47,162 nucleotides of DNA, from the IMG/VR virus record IMGVR_UViG_3300019124_000097, positions 1 to 47,162 of that record. One strand, written 5' to 3'. Under the pieces are notes generated by a model. That model was not told where the DNA came from and did not search any database. It saw only the letters and a program-made list of their open reading frames with translations. Position numbers and translations under genes: made by a program. Positions 1 through 7,899 of the stretch are shown here, piece by piece; within the stretch, counting starts at the first letter, position 1; each line of letters opens with the position of its first letter. The DNA comes from a virus.

Positions 1-1056
1 ATGGACGGTCACCTCCGCCAAAGAAATTCATTCGATTTCGTCAGGTTCGCAGCTGCAGTTTCAGTGCTGATAAGCCATCATTTTGCACTGAACGGCTTAG
101 CAGAGCCCTTCATCCCGGTATTTCGCGATACTTTGGGCGGGGCGGCTGTCGCGGTGTTTTTCGTCATGAGCGGATACCTGATTTGCGAGAGCCTGAAACG
201 ATCAAACCGATGGGATGCGTTTCTTGCGGCCCGGTTTCTCCGCATTATGCCGAACCTGACGTTCGCATTAGTGACGACCTCCCTCGTGATGCTCGTGTGG
301 TTCTCCAACTACTCCAACTTGGAAGCCCATTTTAAGTATGTGACCCGTAATCTGGGAATGTTCTTCCACGGAGCGACCTCACGGATTCCCGGTGTACTGG
401 CTGGACAACCCTCTCAAAGCATCAATGGATCTATCTGGACGCTGCCTTATGAATTCTGGCTCTATGTGGCCCTATTCTGTGTTTTCCTGCTCCCGTCGCG
501 TTATCGCCTTGTCGGCCTGCTGACCGCTGCGATTGCAGCGAACGCCATCGGTCTTTTGGCTTCCGACAAAGATCGTATCTTTTTCCTTCGAGCATTCTTC
601 GTCGGGAAACTTGGGCTGTATTTTTTCAGTGGGGCTCTTGTGGCGGTGCTATGGCCGCTGATTTCGTCAAAGCTGTGGGTCGCAGTTGCCGGCGCAATAG
701 CAGGTATCGCTGTTTCCCGCTGGCTGCTCCCGACGGAGAGCCTCCTCTATACGGTGTCGCTTGCCATTCTGATCGTGGGCATCTGCAGCACAAGCATCTT
801 TGCTTCCTTTGGACGCTTCGGAGACGCGTCCTATGGCATTTATATCTTTGCGTTCCCGGTTCAGCAGTTGTGCATCCTTTCAATCGAAGGCTTCTGGCTG
901 TCGATGACGGCGGCGCTTGTAATCACGATCCTCATTGGCTATGCGACGTGGCACACGTTTGAGAAACGATGCCTCCGGTACAAGCCTCAACTCGCCTCAT
1001 TCCTAGCGAATGTGGAAGCGATCGGCAGGCTTTATCCACGTCGCGCCGGTAGTTGA
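1..1056 (+). CDS. Acyltransferase 3 family membrane protein (OafA-like)
   Basis: Integral-membrane O-acyltransferase that probably moves an acetyl or similar group onto a cell-surface polysaccharide. The N-terminus has the family signature RNSFDFVRFAAAVSVLISHH (residues 8-27), with the family histidines at 26-27, then FFVMSGYLI (about 53-61) and an RFLRIMPN loop; about ten hydrophobic segments follow. Length (351 aa) fits the family. The ATG is the first base of the window, so a longer upstream start cannot be excluded. It is convergent with the lysis cassette at the edge of the prophage. Prophage genes of this family often alter host surface sugars (lysogenic conversion), which is an inference here. 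Confidence 0.85.
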   Translation: MDGHLRQRNSFDFVRFAAAVSVLISHHFALNGLAEPFIPVFRDTLGGAAVAVFFVMSGYLICESLKRSNRWDAFLAARFLRIMPNLTFALVTTSLVMLVWFSNYSNLEAHFKYVTRNLGMFFHGATSRIPGVLAGQPSQSINGSIWTLPYEFWLYVALFCVFLLPSRYRLVGLLTAAIAANAIGLLASDKDRIFFLRAFFVGKLGLYFFSGALVAVLWPLISSKLWVAVAGAIAGIAVSRWLLPTESLLYTVSLAILIVGICSTSIFASFGRFGDASYGIYIFAFPVQQLCILSIEGFWLSMTAALVITILIGYATWHTFEKRCLRYKPQLASFLANVEAIGRLYPRRAGS

Positions 1057-1079
1057 TCTTGGCTTTCTGAGACTTGACC

Positions 1080-1547
1080 TCAAAGTTTCGGTACGTAGAC
1101 CACCGGCAGCTCCTGCCAGATCGTCCATAATCCGTGCCGAAGGGCATAGTTCACCTGCCCCCTAACGGTGAGGTCTGGAACGTTCATCAATTCAAGCGGG
1201 ATTTGAGCGCAGAGCTCAGTCGAACCAGGGCCGAGAGGAGCAGTCCGCATTTCCCGGATCACCTCACCGTCGCTGCGCCTGGAGACCACTGCAGGATAAG
1301 CGACAGCCGTTCCGTCCACCACCAGCGACCATGCAATAACGGTCGGCTGGGCATACCGCTCCTTATGCCAGGACCAGCGCCAACAGACCTGGGTCGGTTC
1401 ACGCAGGGTCGTTTCGACCTTTTGATCGGTCAGGACGGGTGCAAGGCGAGCCTCGACGATCGGGCTCGCGTAGTAGAACAGTACCAGTCCGACTAGGCAC
1501 ATGAAGAGCCACACTGCGGCACCGGCAATGAGCTTAGTCTTGGTCAT
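1080..1547 (-). CDS. Membrane-anchored protein after the lysis cassette
   Basis: About 155 aa. An N-terminal transmembrane segment (residues 8-28, AGAAVWLFMCLVGLVLFYYA) is followed by a soluble domain of about 125 residues, with two cysteines and a Trp-rich stretch (CWRWSWHKER). I do not recognise the family. The start MTKTKLIAG is chosen because its ATG overlaps the stop of the upstream gene (ATGA), so it is the last gene of the lysis operon. Its position and N-in/C-out topology would suit a spanin-like or phage-envelope role, but no lipobox or spanin motif is visible. Confidence 0.7.
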   Translation of the reverse strand: MTKTKLIAGAAVWLFMCLVGLVLFYYASPIVEARLAPVLTDQKVETTLREPTQVCWRWSWHKERYAQPTVIAWSLVVDGTAVAYPAVVSRRSDGEVIREMRTAPLGPGSTELCAQIPLELMNVPDLTVRGQVNYALRHGLWTIWQELPVVYVPKL

Positions 1548-1927
1548 TTGCCACCTGACATTTTGAACCAGACAAGGGTGCAGATGCCTGTGATGAACAG
1601 GATCGTCATGGACAGGAAGCCTTGCTTCACCATGGCTTCCTTGATTTCTCTCCAAGAGCGAAGGGCATCGAGGTCCTTGCGAAGACTGCCGATCTCGCTG
1701 GGATCAACGCCGATGCGCTCGAGGAACCGGTCGATAGCCTTATCGGCGGCGGCTTCCGCCGCATCCACTGCCGCCGCCTTGGCGATCTTTTCGACTTCTT
1801 CTTTGGAGGGGGCACGGGCCAGTGCCTGAGCAACGGCATGGTCCGCAGCCAGTCTGGCGATGTTCTCCAGCTCGTTGAGGGGAATAATGGCTGGCGGACT
1901 GGTACCGAGGTCAGGGATGTTAGTCAT
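1544..1927 (-). CDS. Small tail-anchored coiled-coil membrane protein, lysis operon
   Basis: 127 aa, starting at MTNIPDLG. Residues about 20-100 are Ala/Glu/Lys-rich and predicted helical or coiled coil; one transmembrane helix lies near the C-terminus (LSMTILFITGICTLVWF). The stop overlaps the next ATG by 4 bases and the gene lies directly after the holin-like gene, so it is co-translated with the lysis genes. A holin partner or antiholin is possible; no family was recognised with certainty. Confidence 0.7.
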   Translation of the reverse strand: MTNIPDLGTSPPAIIPLNELENIARLAADHAVAQALARAPSKEEVEKIAKAAAVDAAEAAADKAIDRFLERIGVDPSEIGSLRKDLDALRSWREIKEAMVKQGFLSMTILFITGICTLVWFKMSGGK

Positions 1928-1932
1928 CTGAC

Positions 1933-2280
1933 CTAGACTCCGATTGGCTTCCGGGCCTTCCAGCGGCCGTAGAGTGTCCCGAGGCCGCCGCCGATGCTGC
2001 CGAGCGGAGGGCCGTAGGTTTCCCACGACAACGGCACACCGTTGGCGGCCATGGTGCCGATGGTGGCAACACCGCCCAGGATCGCAAAGATGGCGCCCCA
2101 GGTCACGCGGCTCTGATACCAGGGCTCGTTGTTGGTGAGGTGCTCCAGAGCCGGTTGCAGCTCCTTGGCTACCTCCACCTTCACGACCGGTTTCTCCGGG
2201 GCCTCAATCGGAACGGAGGGCGACTTGACGAGCCGGTCGGCAATGCGGGCAGCGATGTCGAGAACGATCAGTGGGGTCAT
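1933..2280 (-). CDS. Holin-like protein
   Basis: 115 aa. The first half is hydrophilic; then WYQSRVTWGAIFAILGGVAT gives one transmembrane span, and a Gly-rich hydrophobic stretch (PLGSIGGGLGTLYGRW) a possible second. This WYxSR-(V/T)W-G arrangement beside a GH108 endolysin is typical of small phage holins that permeabilise the inner membrane at lysis. The ATG overlaps the endolysin stop (ATGA), so expression is coupled. An intrinsic terminator inside the endolysin gene just upstream could limit its transcription. Confidence 0.65.
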   Translation of the reverse strand: MTPLIVLDIAARIADRLVKSPSVPIEAPEKPVVKVEVAKELQPALEHLTNNEPWYQSRVTWGAIFAILGGVATIGTMAANGVPLSWETYGPPLGSIGGGLGTLYGRWKARKPIGV

Positions 2281-2921
2281 GTGAAGATCCTCTTCAGCAG
2301 GATGGTCAGGGCACTAAAAAACCCGCCTGAAGCGGCGGGCTGGGAGACGGGAACCGAAGGCGGCGCGATGTCGGGAGGCGGCGGGATTGGAGCAGGAGCC
2401 GGCCTGCCTGTAACCATGGCGAGCGCCTCTCTTTCGACACCGACGACGCGCTTGCGCCATCCTTTGCCGAACGTCCGCCAGGTTGGCAGGCGAGAGAGAA
2501 AGTCGAGGCGCGATCTCGTCAGGCGGCGGATGATCTCGGCCGGGTCCTTGGCGCACACGGCGGCCAAGGTCTTCGGTCCGATCACGCCATCGGCTTTCGT
2601 TTCGACGATAGCCTGAAGATGCTTTGCCGCACGCTGCGGCCCCGAGTTCACGGCGAAGTCGAAGACGGCATAGTCGACGCCGGCCGGAAGATCGTCTCCC
2701 TTAACCACGTTCCAGTAGTTCGCCCGGTAGATCGCCCCGGCCTCTTCCAAGGACAGCGCCTTGACCTCGGCTTTGCTCACAGGCCGGCCGCGCCACCGGC
2801 TTAGGGTCTCAAGCGTGATTCCCCGGTTCGTAGCACCGCCGGGGTCGCGGGGGTGATCAACATAGCCGCCCTCGTGCTGAAGGACGAGCGACAGTGCCCG
2901 CCCGAAAGTATCGGTCGTCAT
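2277..2921 (-). CDS. Endolysin, glycoside hydrolase family 108
   Basis: Muramidase that cleaves peptidoglycan at phage release. The GH108 signature LQHEGGYVDHPRDPGGATNR (residues 14-33) carries the catalytic Glu in HEGGY. A C-terminal PG-binding-3-like part follows (GVIGPKTLAAV, about 115-125). After residue about 175 there is a proline-rich linker and a short hydrophobic tail (GGFFSALTILLKRIFT) that could tether it to the membrane. No signal peptide, so it needs the holin. The last third of the gene contains an intrinsic terminator on the coding strand. Confidence 0.93.
   Translation of the reverse strand: MTTDTFGRALSLVLQHEGGYVDHPRDPGGATNRGITLETLSRWRGRPVSKAEVKALSLEEAGAIYRANYWNVVKGDDLPAGVDYAVFDFAVNSGPQRAAKHLQAIVETKADGVIGPKTLAAVCAKDPAEIIRRLTRSRLDFLSRLPTWRTFGKGWRKRVVGVEREALAMVTGRPAPAPIPPPPDIAPPSVPVSQPAASGGFFSALTILLKRIFT
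2316..2339 (-). terminator. Intrinsic terminator inside the endolysin reading frame
   Basis: On the minus strand a GC stem (CCCGCC/GGCGGG, hairpin 2322-2339, 6-nt loop) is followed by six T (2321-2316). It lies within codons for the endolysin tail and ahead of the holin-like genes, so it could attenuate the downstream lysis genes. Confidence 0.7.
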
Positions 2922-3000
2922 GGTGGCCTCGTGATGTGGGGATGCCCTTGCCAGGCTTCAGGGCTTATGATGAATTTAAGCCTCCGCTGGGGAGGTATTC

Positions 3001-3378
3001 ATGAAGTCGACTTTGATTGCCGTTGGGGTAGCGGCCTTGGTTCTGGCGGGGTGCCAGACGACGGCTGAGCAGCCGCAAAGAGGGTGGGTTCGAGTGGACG
3101 GGCGCCCGATGATCGGCAATCCGCAGTTGACGCAACAACTCCAGATCGACCAGACCATCTGCTTAGGAGAGACGAGCAAGGCAGCTTCAGGGATGCAGCC
3201 GGTTTACTGGCGGGGCATTGGTGGGGCGATCCAAGCTCAGATGATCGAGAACCAGCGCACCGATATGCTCACCAACGTCGCCAAAGGCTGCATGGCCGAA
3301 AAAGGCTACATGCTCATGACGGCGGAGGAAGCTGCGGCCTTCCGAGCATCCCGAGCGCAGAGCCGCCCCAGGACTTAG
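3001..3378 (+). CDS. Small lipoprotein (moron on the opposite strand)
   Basis: 125 aa with a lipoprotein signal peptide: MKSTLIAVGVAALVLAGC, lipobox LAGC with lipidated Cys18. The mature part is soluble with two further cysteines and the end GCMAEKGYMLMTAEEAAAFR, a pattern common in small alphaproteobacterial outer-membrane lipoproteins. A strong Shine-Dalgarno (GGGGAGG, 5-6 nt spacing) sets the start. It is transcribed against the surrounding late operon and its stop overlaps the tail-fibre chaperone gene by 4 bases. It may act from the prophage state; function unknown. Confidence 0.8.
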   Translation: MKSTLIAVGVAALVLAGCQTTAEQPQRGWVRVDGRPMIGNPQLTQQLQIDQTICLGETSKAASGMQPVYWRGIGGAIQAQMIENQRTDMLTNVAKGCMAEKGYMLMTAEEAAAFRASRAQSRPRT

Positions 3379-3833
3379 GCCGGCAGCGCGGCCGCCTGCT
3401 CCATCAGCTCGTCGAGTTGTTTTTCGGTGATGCCGAGGCCGTATGCCAGCATCGGCACGAATACCCCGTCCCGGTCGAACACGTCGCCGCGCTCGAGCGC
3501 CTCTTCCGCGGAGGCCTTCTGCAGCGGGTCGGTGAGCGCCGCGATGGCAGCCTGAACCGCATCAAACAGCGTGCCATCACCCCTGGGTGTCACCTTCATG
3601 ATCGTGCGGGCCCGCCACATAGCGACGGAGCGTGGAGGTTGCGGCTCGGGAGCCGGAGGCGCATAGATCTCGACCTGACCGTCTCGCCACCGTCGCATGC
3701 CCGCGTTCGTGATGAACTCAAGCCACTGACCATCCGAGATCTCAACGGCTTCGGGAGGGATGTCTTCCCCATGCACCTCAGGCGCATAGAAAGCGGTCGG
3801 GAAGCCCTGCTCGTCAAAAACAGCTCTCTTCAT
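3375..3833 (-). CDS. Tail-fibre assembly / chaperone-like protein
   Basis: 152 aa, starting at MKRAVFDEQGFPTAFYAPEV. The N-terminal half resembles small phage fibre-associated proteins that begin with a beta-rich DEQG.P.AFY motif. The C-terminal half is helical (DAVQAAIAALTDPLQKASAE). It directly follows the fibre gene (1-nt gap), the usual place for a fibre chaperone or tip protein. Family membership is inferred from position and pattern only. Confidence 0.6.
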   Translation of the reverse strand: MKRAVFDEQGFPTAFYAPEVHGEDIPPEAVEISDGQWLEFITNAGMRRWRDGQVEIYAPPAPEPQPPRSVAMWRARTIMKVTPRGDGTLFDAVQAAIAALTDPLQKASAEEALERGDVFDRDGVFVPMLAYGLGITEKQLDELMEQAAALPA

Positions 3834-3835
3834 GT

Positions 3836-5737
3836 TCAGTTTCCTATGGCGAAGAACTGGGCGTCCGCTGTCGACAGATTGACCGCACCTCCTGCCGTGA
3901 CGTACCGCATGCGGAGTGTGAAGTCTGTCTTGGTGAAGGTATCCGCAACACAGATCACGCCTGTGCCGGCATCGAGCGTCGGCACCTTGGCGTTCGCGAC
4001 AACCGCGAAGCAGGCATTCGGGAAAGCGAGCGGAAATGTCTTCACACCGCCGCCGCCCGTCGTCGATCCCCATTGAACGATGATGCCCCCGGGGAGCTTC
4101 ACGTATCCCGCTGCGGCGCTCGACTGAGCGAAGCCGAGCAAGGCGGTCACTTGGTCAGCCGTCAGGTCCTCCGGGTCGCCTGTGCCCGCCGCGGCGCGGC
4201 CTTTGATCCGCCCTGTCGGCATATCCGCCAGCAGCGTGTTGTCGACGCTGTTCGCGCCTACGGCTCCCCCCGCAGGCCCCCGGATGTCGACTGCCTGAGC
4301 GATGTCGCTCACAAGCCCGGTCGGACCAACGTAGCTACCGGTCGCCGGCTTTGTTCCGGCACCCCCCACCCAATCTGTGACCTGAAGCACGCGCCGGGCA
4401 CTGTCGCTGACGATGGAGAAGACCGGCGACCAGCCCTTGTCGCCCTGATCCCCGGTCCGCATGAAGGATAGAACAATGGGATCGTTGTTCGCGAATGCAG
4501 TCCCCGACCCGACATGCGCGATGCTGATGTTCTTGTAGCCAGCAGGCGATGCCACGGCCGTGACCGAGTACAGCGCCCACTTGGTCAGATCCGTCTCATG
4601 CTGCAGGCGGATGAAGCCTTTGACCGCCGACGTACTGTCGTCGAACGTGTCCATGATCGGGCCGAAAGCCACGCTGTTGAGGGCGGTGTTCGATGCTCGC
4701 AGGACCGTCGCGGCGTTCACGGCCGCCGAAAGGCGCAGGAAGCCGGTTCCAGGATCCGCGTCCGTCGTGGTGGTCGAGAAGGTATAGCGCGCGGTGAGGC
4801 CCCCATGCGCCCCCTGCGCTCCGGTGTTGCCGAGATTGCCGGTGCGCACGAAGGAAAGGACCATCGCCTCGTTGTTGGCGAAGGTGCCGTTGGAAGCGAC
4901 CGGAGCAACGGCTATCGTCTTGTAGCCGGTGTTGGCCGTGACCGCACCCGTCACCGCGAAGATGGCGAACTTCGACGGATCGCTCTCGGACGTGATCTGG
5001 ATGTGTCCGCGCAGCGATGTGCTGGTGCTGTCGTCGAAGGTGTCGAGCGCAGCGCCAAAGGCTGCGCTCGACCCATTGGTGTTCGAGACGTAAAGCTGCG
5101 TCGAGGAGGCGAAAGTCGCGTTGTTGCCCCGCAGGAAGCCGGCGCCGGGATCGGCGTTCGTGAGCGTGGAGGAATAGGAGTAGCGGGCGGTCATGCCGCC
5201 GCCATGGATCCCCTGCACACCCTGGATGCCCTGCGGCCCGCGGATATCGATGGCCTGGGCGATGTCCGTCACCAGCCCCGTCGCGCCGATATAGCGCCCG
5301 ACCGGAGGCTTGGCGTAGGTGGTTCCGGTGGCGGTCCAGTCAATCACCTGCAACACGCGCCGGGCACCGTCCGCGACGACCGCGATAATAGGGCTCCAGC
5401 CGGGCGGCCCGACCTCGGGCAGGGGCCGGATGCGGGTGAGGTATTCCGAAACCCTGAGCGCGTAGATGCGGGGATCGGTGTGCTTGGTCCAGCGGACCAT
5501 GAAGTACGGCACGTCAGTCAACGTCGGGCCGGACCAGGGAGCGGCAAGCTTGATCTGGTCGACGGCGAGCACCTCCTTGATCACGGCCATTCCCGAGACG
5601 CCGTTGTTCGGGAACACGAAATCGAAGGGCAGGACAGCGGGATCCCACGCGACCAGCTCACCGGTGGCAATGTCGGAGCCGTTGGTGAGGGTAATGGTGC
5701 CGTCGTTGTAGAAGAAATAAGACGGGTCGAGAGCCAT
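3836..5737 (-). CDS. Tail fibre with duplicated modules and collagen-like linkers
   Basis: 633 aa; start MALDPSYFF chosen for the Shine-Dalgarno GGGAGG 6 nt upstream. Residues 1-105: N-terminal attachment region. 112-166: module A (GWSPIIAV...DIRGPQG). 167-178: collagen-like G-x-y. 180-299: module B (GMTARYSYSS...). 300-311: collagen-like. 312-429: second B. 434-488: second A. 548-633: C-terminal domain GGIIVQWGST...FFAIGN, like the gp53-type fibre tip domain. It probably trimerises and contacts the host surface. The A-B-B-A layout points to internal duplication. Confidence 0.85.
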   Translation of the reverse strand: MALDPSYFFYNDGTITLTNGSDIATGELVAWDPAVLPFDFVFPNNGVSGMAVIKEVLAVDQIKLAAPWSGPTLTDVPYFMVRWTKHTDPRIYALRVSEYLTRIRPLPEVGPPGWSPIIAVVADGARRVLQVIDWTATGTTYAKPPVGRYIGATGLVTDIAQAIDIRGPQGIQGVQGIHGGGMTARYSYSSTLTNADPGAGFLRGNNATFASSTQLYVSNTNGSSAAFGAALDTFDDSTSTSLRGHIQITSESDPSKFAIFAVTGAVTANTGYKTIAVAPVASNGTFANNEAMVLSFVRTGNLGNTGAQGAHGGLTARYTFSTTTTDADPGTGFLRLSAAVNAATVLRASNTALNSVAFGPIMDTFDDSTSAVKGFIRLQHETDLTKWALYSVTAVASPAGYKNISIAHVGSGTAFANNDPIVLSFMRTGDQGDKGWSPVFSIVSDSARRVLQVTDWVGGAGTKPATGSYVGPTGLVSDIAQAVDIRGPAGGAVGANSVDNTLLADMPTGRIKGRAAAGTGDPEDLTADQVTALLGFAQSSAAAGYVKLPGGIIVQWGSTTGGGGVKTFPLAFPNACFAVVANAKVPTLDAGTGVICVADTFTKTDFTLRMRYVTAGGAVNLSTADAQFFAIGN

Positions 5738-5796
5738 GGATATCCTCCCGGCCAAGAGGGCTTGGCCGATGGTTCAGGCGTGGATGGTGGAAGGGT

Positions 5797-6144
5797 TCAG
5801 CGGCCGAGTGTGATGCCGTTCTCGGAAAGCAGCTTGCGGATTTTCTCCGCCGTGAGGGCCTTGCGCACCTTCAGCTTCAGGGCGATGCGCTGGTCCTCCA
5901 TCGCCTCGTCGGCGTCCGCCAGGGCAAGGATCTGACGGGCGATGTCATCAGCCTTGATGTGCCGGCGCTGGGCCTCCCGGTTCAGCATGGCGGAGGGCTG
6001 GCCGGCCAGGTGCTGTTCGGCCCGTGCGACCTTGCGGGTGTAGAGCGCCATACGCAGCCGCACCGGCTCGAAATGCCGGTCGATGGCGGCTTCAGCGAGT
6101 TCCCGCAGCTGCTCCACGGTGGGACCGATCTCCAGACGCGCCAT
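5797..6144 (-). CDS. Small helical protein, tail-fibre region
   Basis: 115 aa, starting at MARLEIGPT with GGGAGGG upstream, 2 nt after the previous stop. Strongly helical and charged: the N-terminus VEQLRELAEAAIDRHFEPVR is followed by two more amphipathic helices ending LLSENGITLGR. Not recognised. It lies between two fibre-associated genes in the same operon, so an assembly or adaptor role is likely. Upstream in-frame codons to 6438 are Arg/Pro-rich and look like out-of-frame noise, so that longer start was rejected. Confidence 0.7.
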   Translation of the reverse strand: MARLEIGPTVEQLRELAEAAIDRHFEPVRLRMALYTRKVARAEQHLAGQPSAMLNREAQRRHIKADDIARQILALADADEAMEDQRIALKLKVRKALTAEKIRKLLSENGITLGR

Positions 6145-6146
6145 GA

Positions 6147-6563
6147 TCAGCCCTCCCGCCGCTTGGCTTCGATCAGGATCGAGACCGGCTGATAGGGGAA
6201 CGGATCGAAGGTGACGACATACTCGCCAGAAAGGCGCAGCACGAGTTCCAGGTCCTCGCCATCGGCCTCGACCGACTGCCCGCCTTCCGGGCCGTGCACG
6301 TTGACCGTCACACCGGCCGGGATGCCTGAGACGACTGCTACCGTGTCCTCTCCCTCGTGGGTCTCGGTCACGGAGTAATCGAGCTTGGGCCGGATGGTCG
6401 GAACGCCGTCCGGGAAATACCAGAACGACTCGTTCCACGGCGGGATGTCCCAGGCCTGCCCTCCCTGCTCCGCCCTCACCTTCTCCAGCACGCCCGGAGG
6501 CGCCGGATAGACTTGATCGAGGTGGCCGACGTAGCGGCCCTGTTCATCGGTATAGAGGATCAT
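6147..6563 (-). CDS. Small tail protein, fibre-associated
   Basis: 138 aa. The N-terminus MILYTDEQGRYVGHLDQVYP resembles proteins that bind or assemble tail fibres. The C-terminal half is beta-rich and Ig-like in composition (TVAVVSGIPAGVTVNVHGPEG), ending in a basic tail. It starts directly before the stop of the next upstream gene in the tail-tip cluster. Function inferred from context only. Confidence 0.65.
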   Translation of the reverse strand: MILYTDEQGRYVGHLDQVYPAPPGVLEKVRAEQGGQAWDIPPWNESFWYFPDGVPTIRPKLDYSVTETHEGEDTVAVVSGIPAGVTVNVHGPEGGQSVEADGEDLELVLRLSGEYVVTFDPFPYQPVSILIEAKRREG

Positions 6564-7082
6564 TCAGAACTCCAAAGCTGCCCAGCGGACGCGGATGCCG
6601 TTGGCGGAGTAGTTGCGGATCGTGAGAGAGGAAGAGGTCCAGGCGATGCTCCAGCCGCAGCTTTGAACGCCGCCCTCGCTGGTGTCGCCTTCGAACAGGA
6701 ATGGCGTGACCCATTCACCGACCATGGCCGCGACCCCGTTGCCCTGCCAGTACGGGTTCCCATTGTTGACGTCAGGGTGCTGTGCCCTGACGAGCCAGGA
6801 CCCGGTGGGAGGATCCAGGCTCAGCTCTTTGACATAGGTCGACTCCGCCACTCCGATGCACAGAGACGGATCGACCCCATGAGAGATCGTCGCCACGGTC
6901 GGGACGCTCGGCTGTGCCGCCGCCGAGACAAGACGTACGCCTGACGCCGCAACACGCGCCGGGATATTGTCGGCATCGAAGATGATCTGATCGAGGGAAG
7001 CGGCGGCCGCATCGGCCCCCAGCTCCGAGACCCTGAACCGGTATCCGGCTCCATGTTTGCCTAGAATGATGCGTCTGGCCAT
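6564..7082 (-). CDS. Tail-tip protein, MARR paralog 3
   Basis: 172 aa. It opens with MARRIILGKHGAGYRFRVSE and the pattern G-x-DA-x3-A shared with the next two upstream genes; the remainder (about 40-172) is beta-rich with many Trp and Ser. It ends directly at the following gene. The shared N-terminus probably docks on the J-like hub while the variable C-terminus is exposed; this is inferred from the paralogy. Not matched to a named family. Confidence 0.75.
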   Translation of the reverse strand: MARRIILGKHGAGYRFRVSELGADAAAASLDQIIFDADNIPARVAASGVRLVSAAAQPSVPTVATISHGVDPSLCIGVAESTYVKELSLDPPTGSWLVRAQHPDVNNGNPYWQGNGVAAMVGEWVTPFLFEGDTSEGGVQSCGWSIAWTSSSLTIRNYSANGIRVRWAALEF

Positions 7083-7085
7083 GAG

Positions 7086-7466
7086 CTAGGTCTCGGTCTT
7101 CATGATGGCGAACCAGCGGGCGGTGGTGCCCGCAGCGGGATAGGTGAGGAAGTATTCGTCGCGGATCGCTCGGAGATAGAAGCCCGATGGGTCCGCTTCG
7201 GTACTCACCGGCAACCTGCGTGGGTAGTGTGTCAGCGAGCCTGCGAACACCAGTGGCGTCGAGGGATAGGTGTCGGGGAAGGCCACGCGAACGGCGTTAC
7301 CCCCGGACGGTACGGTGACTGTGCCCGAAGCCAGCACCATCCCGGCCCGCTCCGTCATGGTGAACAGGAGCTGCGAGTCGGGCGCGCTCAGCGCGTCATT
7401 GGCCGGCTTCGATACCCACAGGCCGAAGACAGACCCGCGGCGGCCCAGAACCATACGCCTTGCCAT
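7086..7466 (-). CDS. Tail-tip protein, MARR paralog 2
   Basis: 126 aa, beginning MARRMVLGRRGSVFGLWVSK, homologous at the N-terminus to its two neighbours. The C-terminal part looks like a beta-sandwich (GTVTVPSGGNAVRVAFPDTY). The longer upstream frame (to 7634) overlaps the neighbour and has unlikely Pro/Arg/Ser composition, so the MARR start is preferred. Gap to the upstream gene is 1 nt. Confidence 0.75.
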   Translation of the reverse strand: MARRMVLGRRGSVFGLWVSKPANDALSAPDSQLLFTMTERAGMVLASGTVTVPSGGNAVRVAFPDTYPSTPLVFAGSLTHYPRRLPVSTEADPSGFYLRAIRDEYFLTYPAAGTTARWFAIMKTET

Positions 7467-7467
7467 G

Positions 7468-7899
7468 TCAGTCCTGCGAGAGGGTGTAGAAGAGGTACTT
7501 GTCGCCGGACGCGAAGGCATGGTTGCCCCAGCTGACCGCCTGGATGGCCTTGACCCGGGTGGCCTGGACCACGAGGCAATACGGCGTCCCATGGAAAACG
7601 GCGTTGGCTTCCGTGGGATGGGGCAGGTACTCATAATGATTGAAGATCACCCGGCCGTTGATCTTCACGGCGGCGAGCGTCGGGGGCGGATCAGCGAAGG
7701 TCTTGCCGAAGCTGACCCATGTGTTGAGGCTCGATATCTGCCCTGCCGCTCCCACCTTGGCACGGGCGGCCCTCTGAGCCGAGAAGCTGATCTGCCGGCT
7801 GTCGTTCACATCCGCGGAAAGCGCGTCGATGCCCCGCCGCGAGATGCGCAGATCGAACGTTCCATCGGGCATACGGCCCATGACGACACGACGGGCCAT
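7468..7899 (-). CDS. Tail-tip protein, MARR paralog 1
   Basis: 143 aa; MARRVVMGRMPDGTFDLRIS opens the protein and RRGIDALSADVNDSRQISF completes the shared N-terminal module. The rest differs from the other two copies. The start codon overlaps the stop of the J-like gene (TGATG), so it is translated with it. Probably a tip or baseplate component made with the hub. Confidence 0.75.
   Translation of the reverse strand: MARRVVMGRMPDGTFDLRISRRGIDALSADVNDSRQISFSAQRAARAKVGAAGQISSLNTWVSFGKTFADPPPTLAAVKINGRVIFNHYEYLPHPTEANAVFHGTPYCLVVQATRVKAIQAVSWGNHAFASGDKYLFYTLSQD

Noticed and set aside
4514-5935. 473-codon plus-strand frame opposite the tail fibre
   Set aside because: Antisense shadow, Arg/Gly/Asp-rich with no recognisable motif; common in high-GC DNA.
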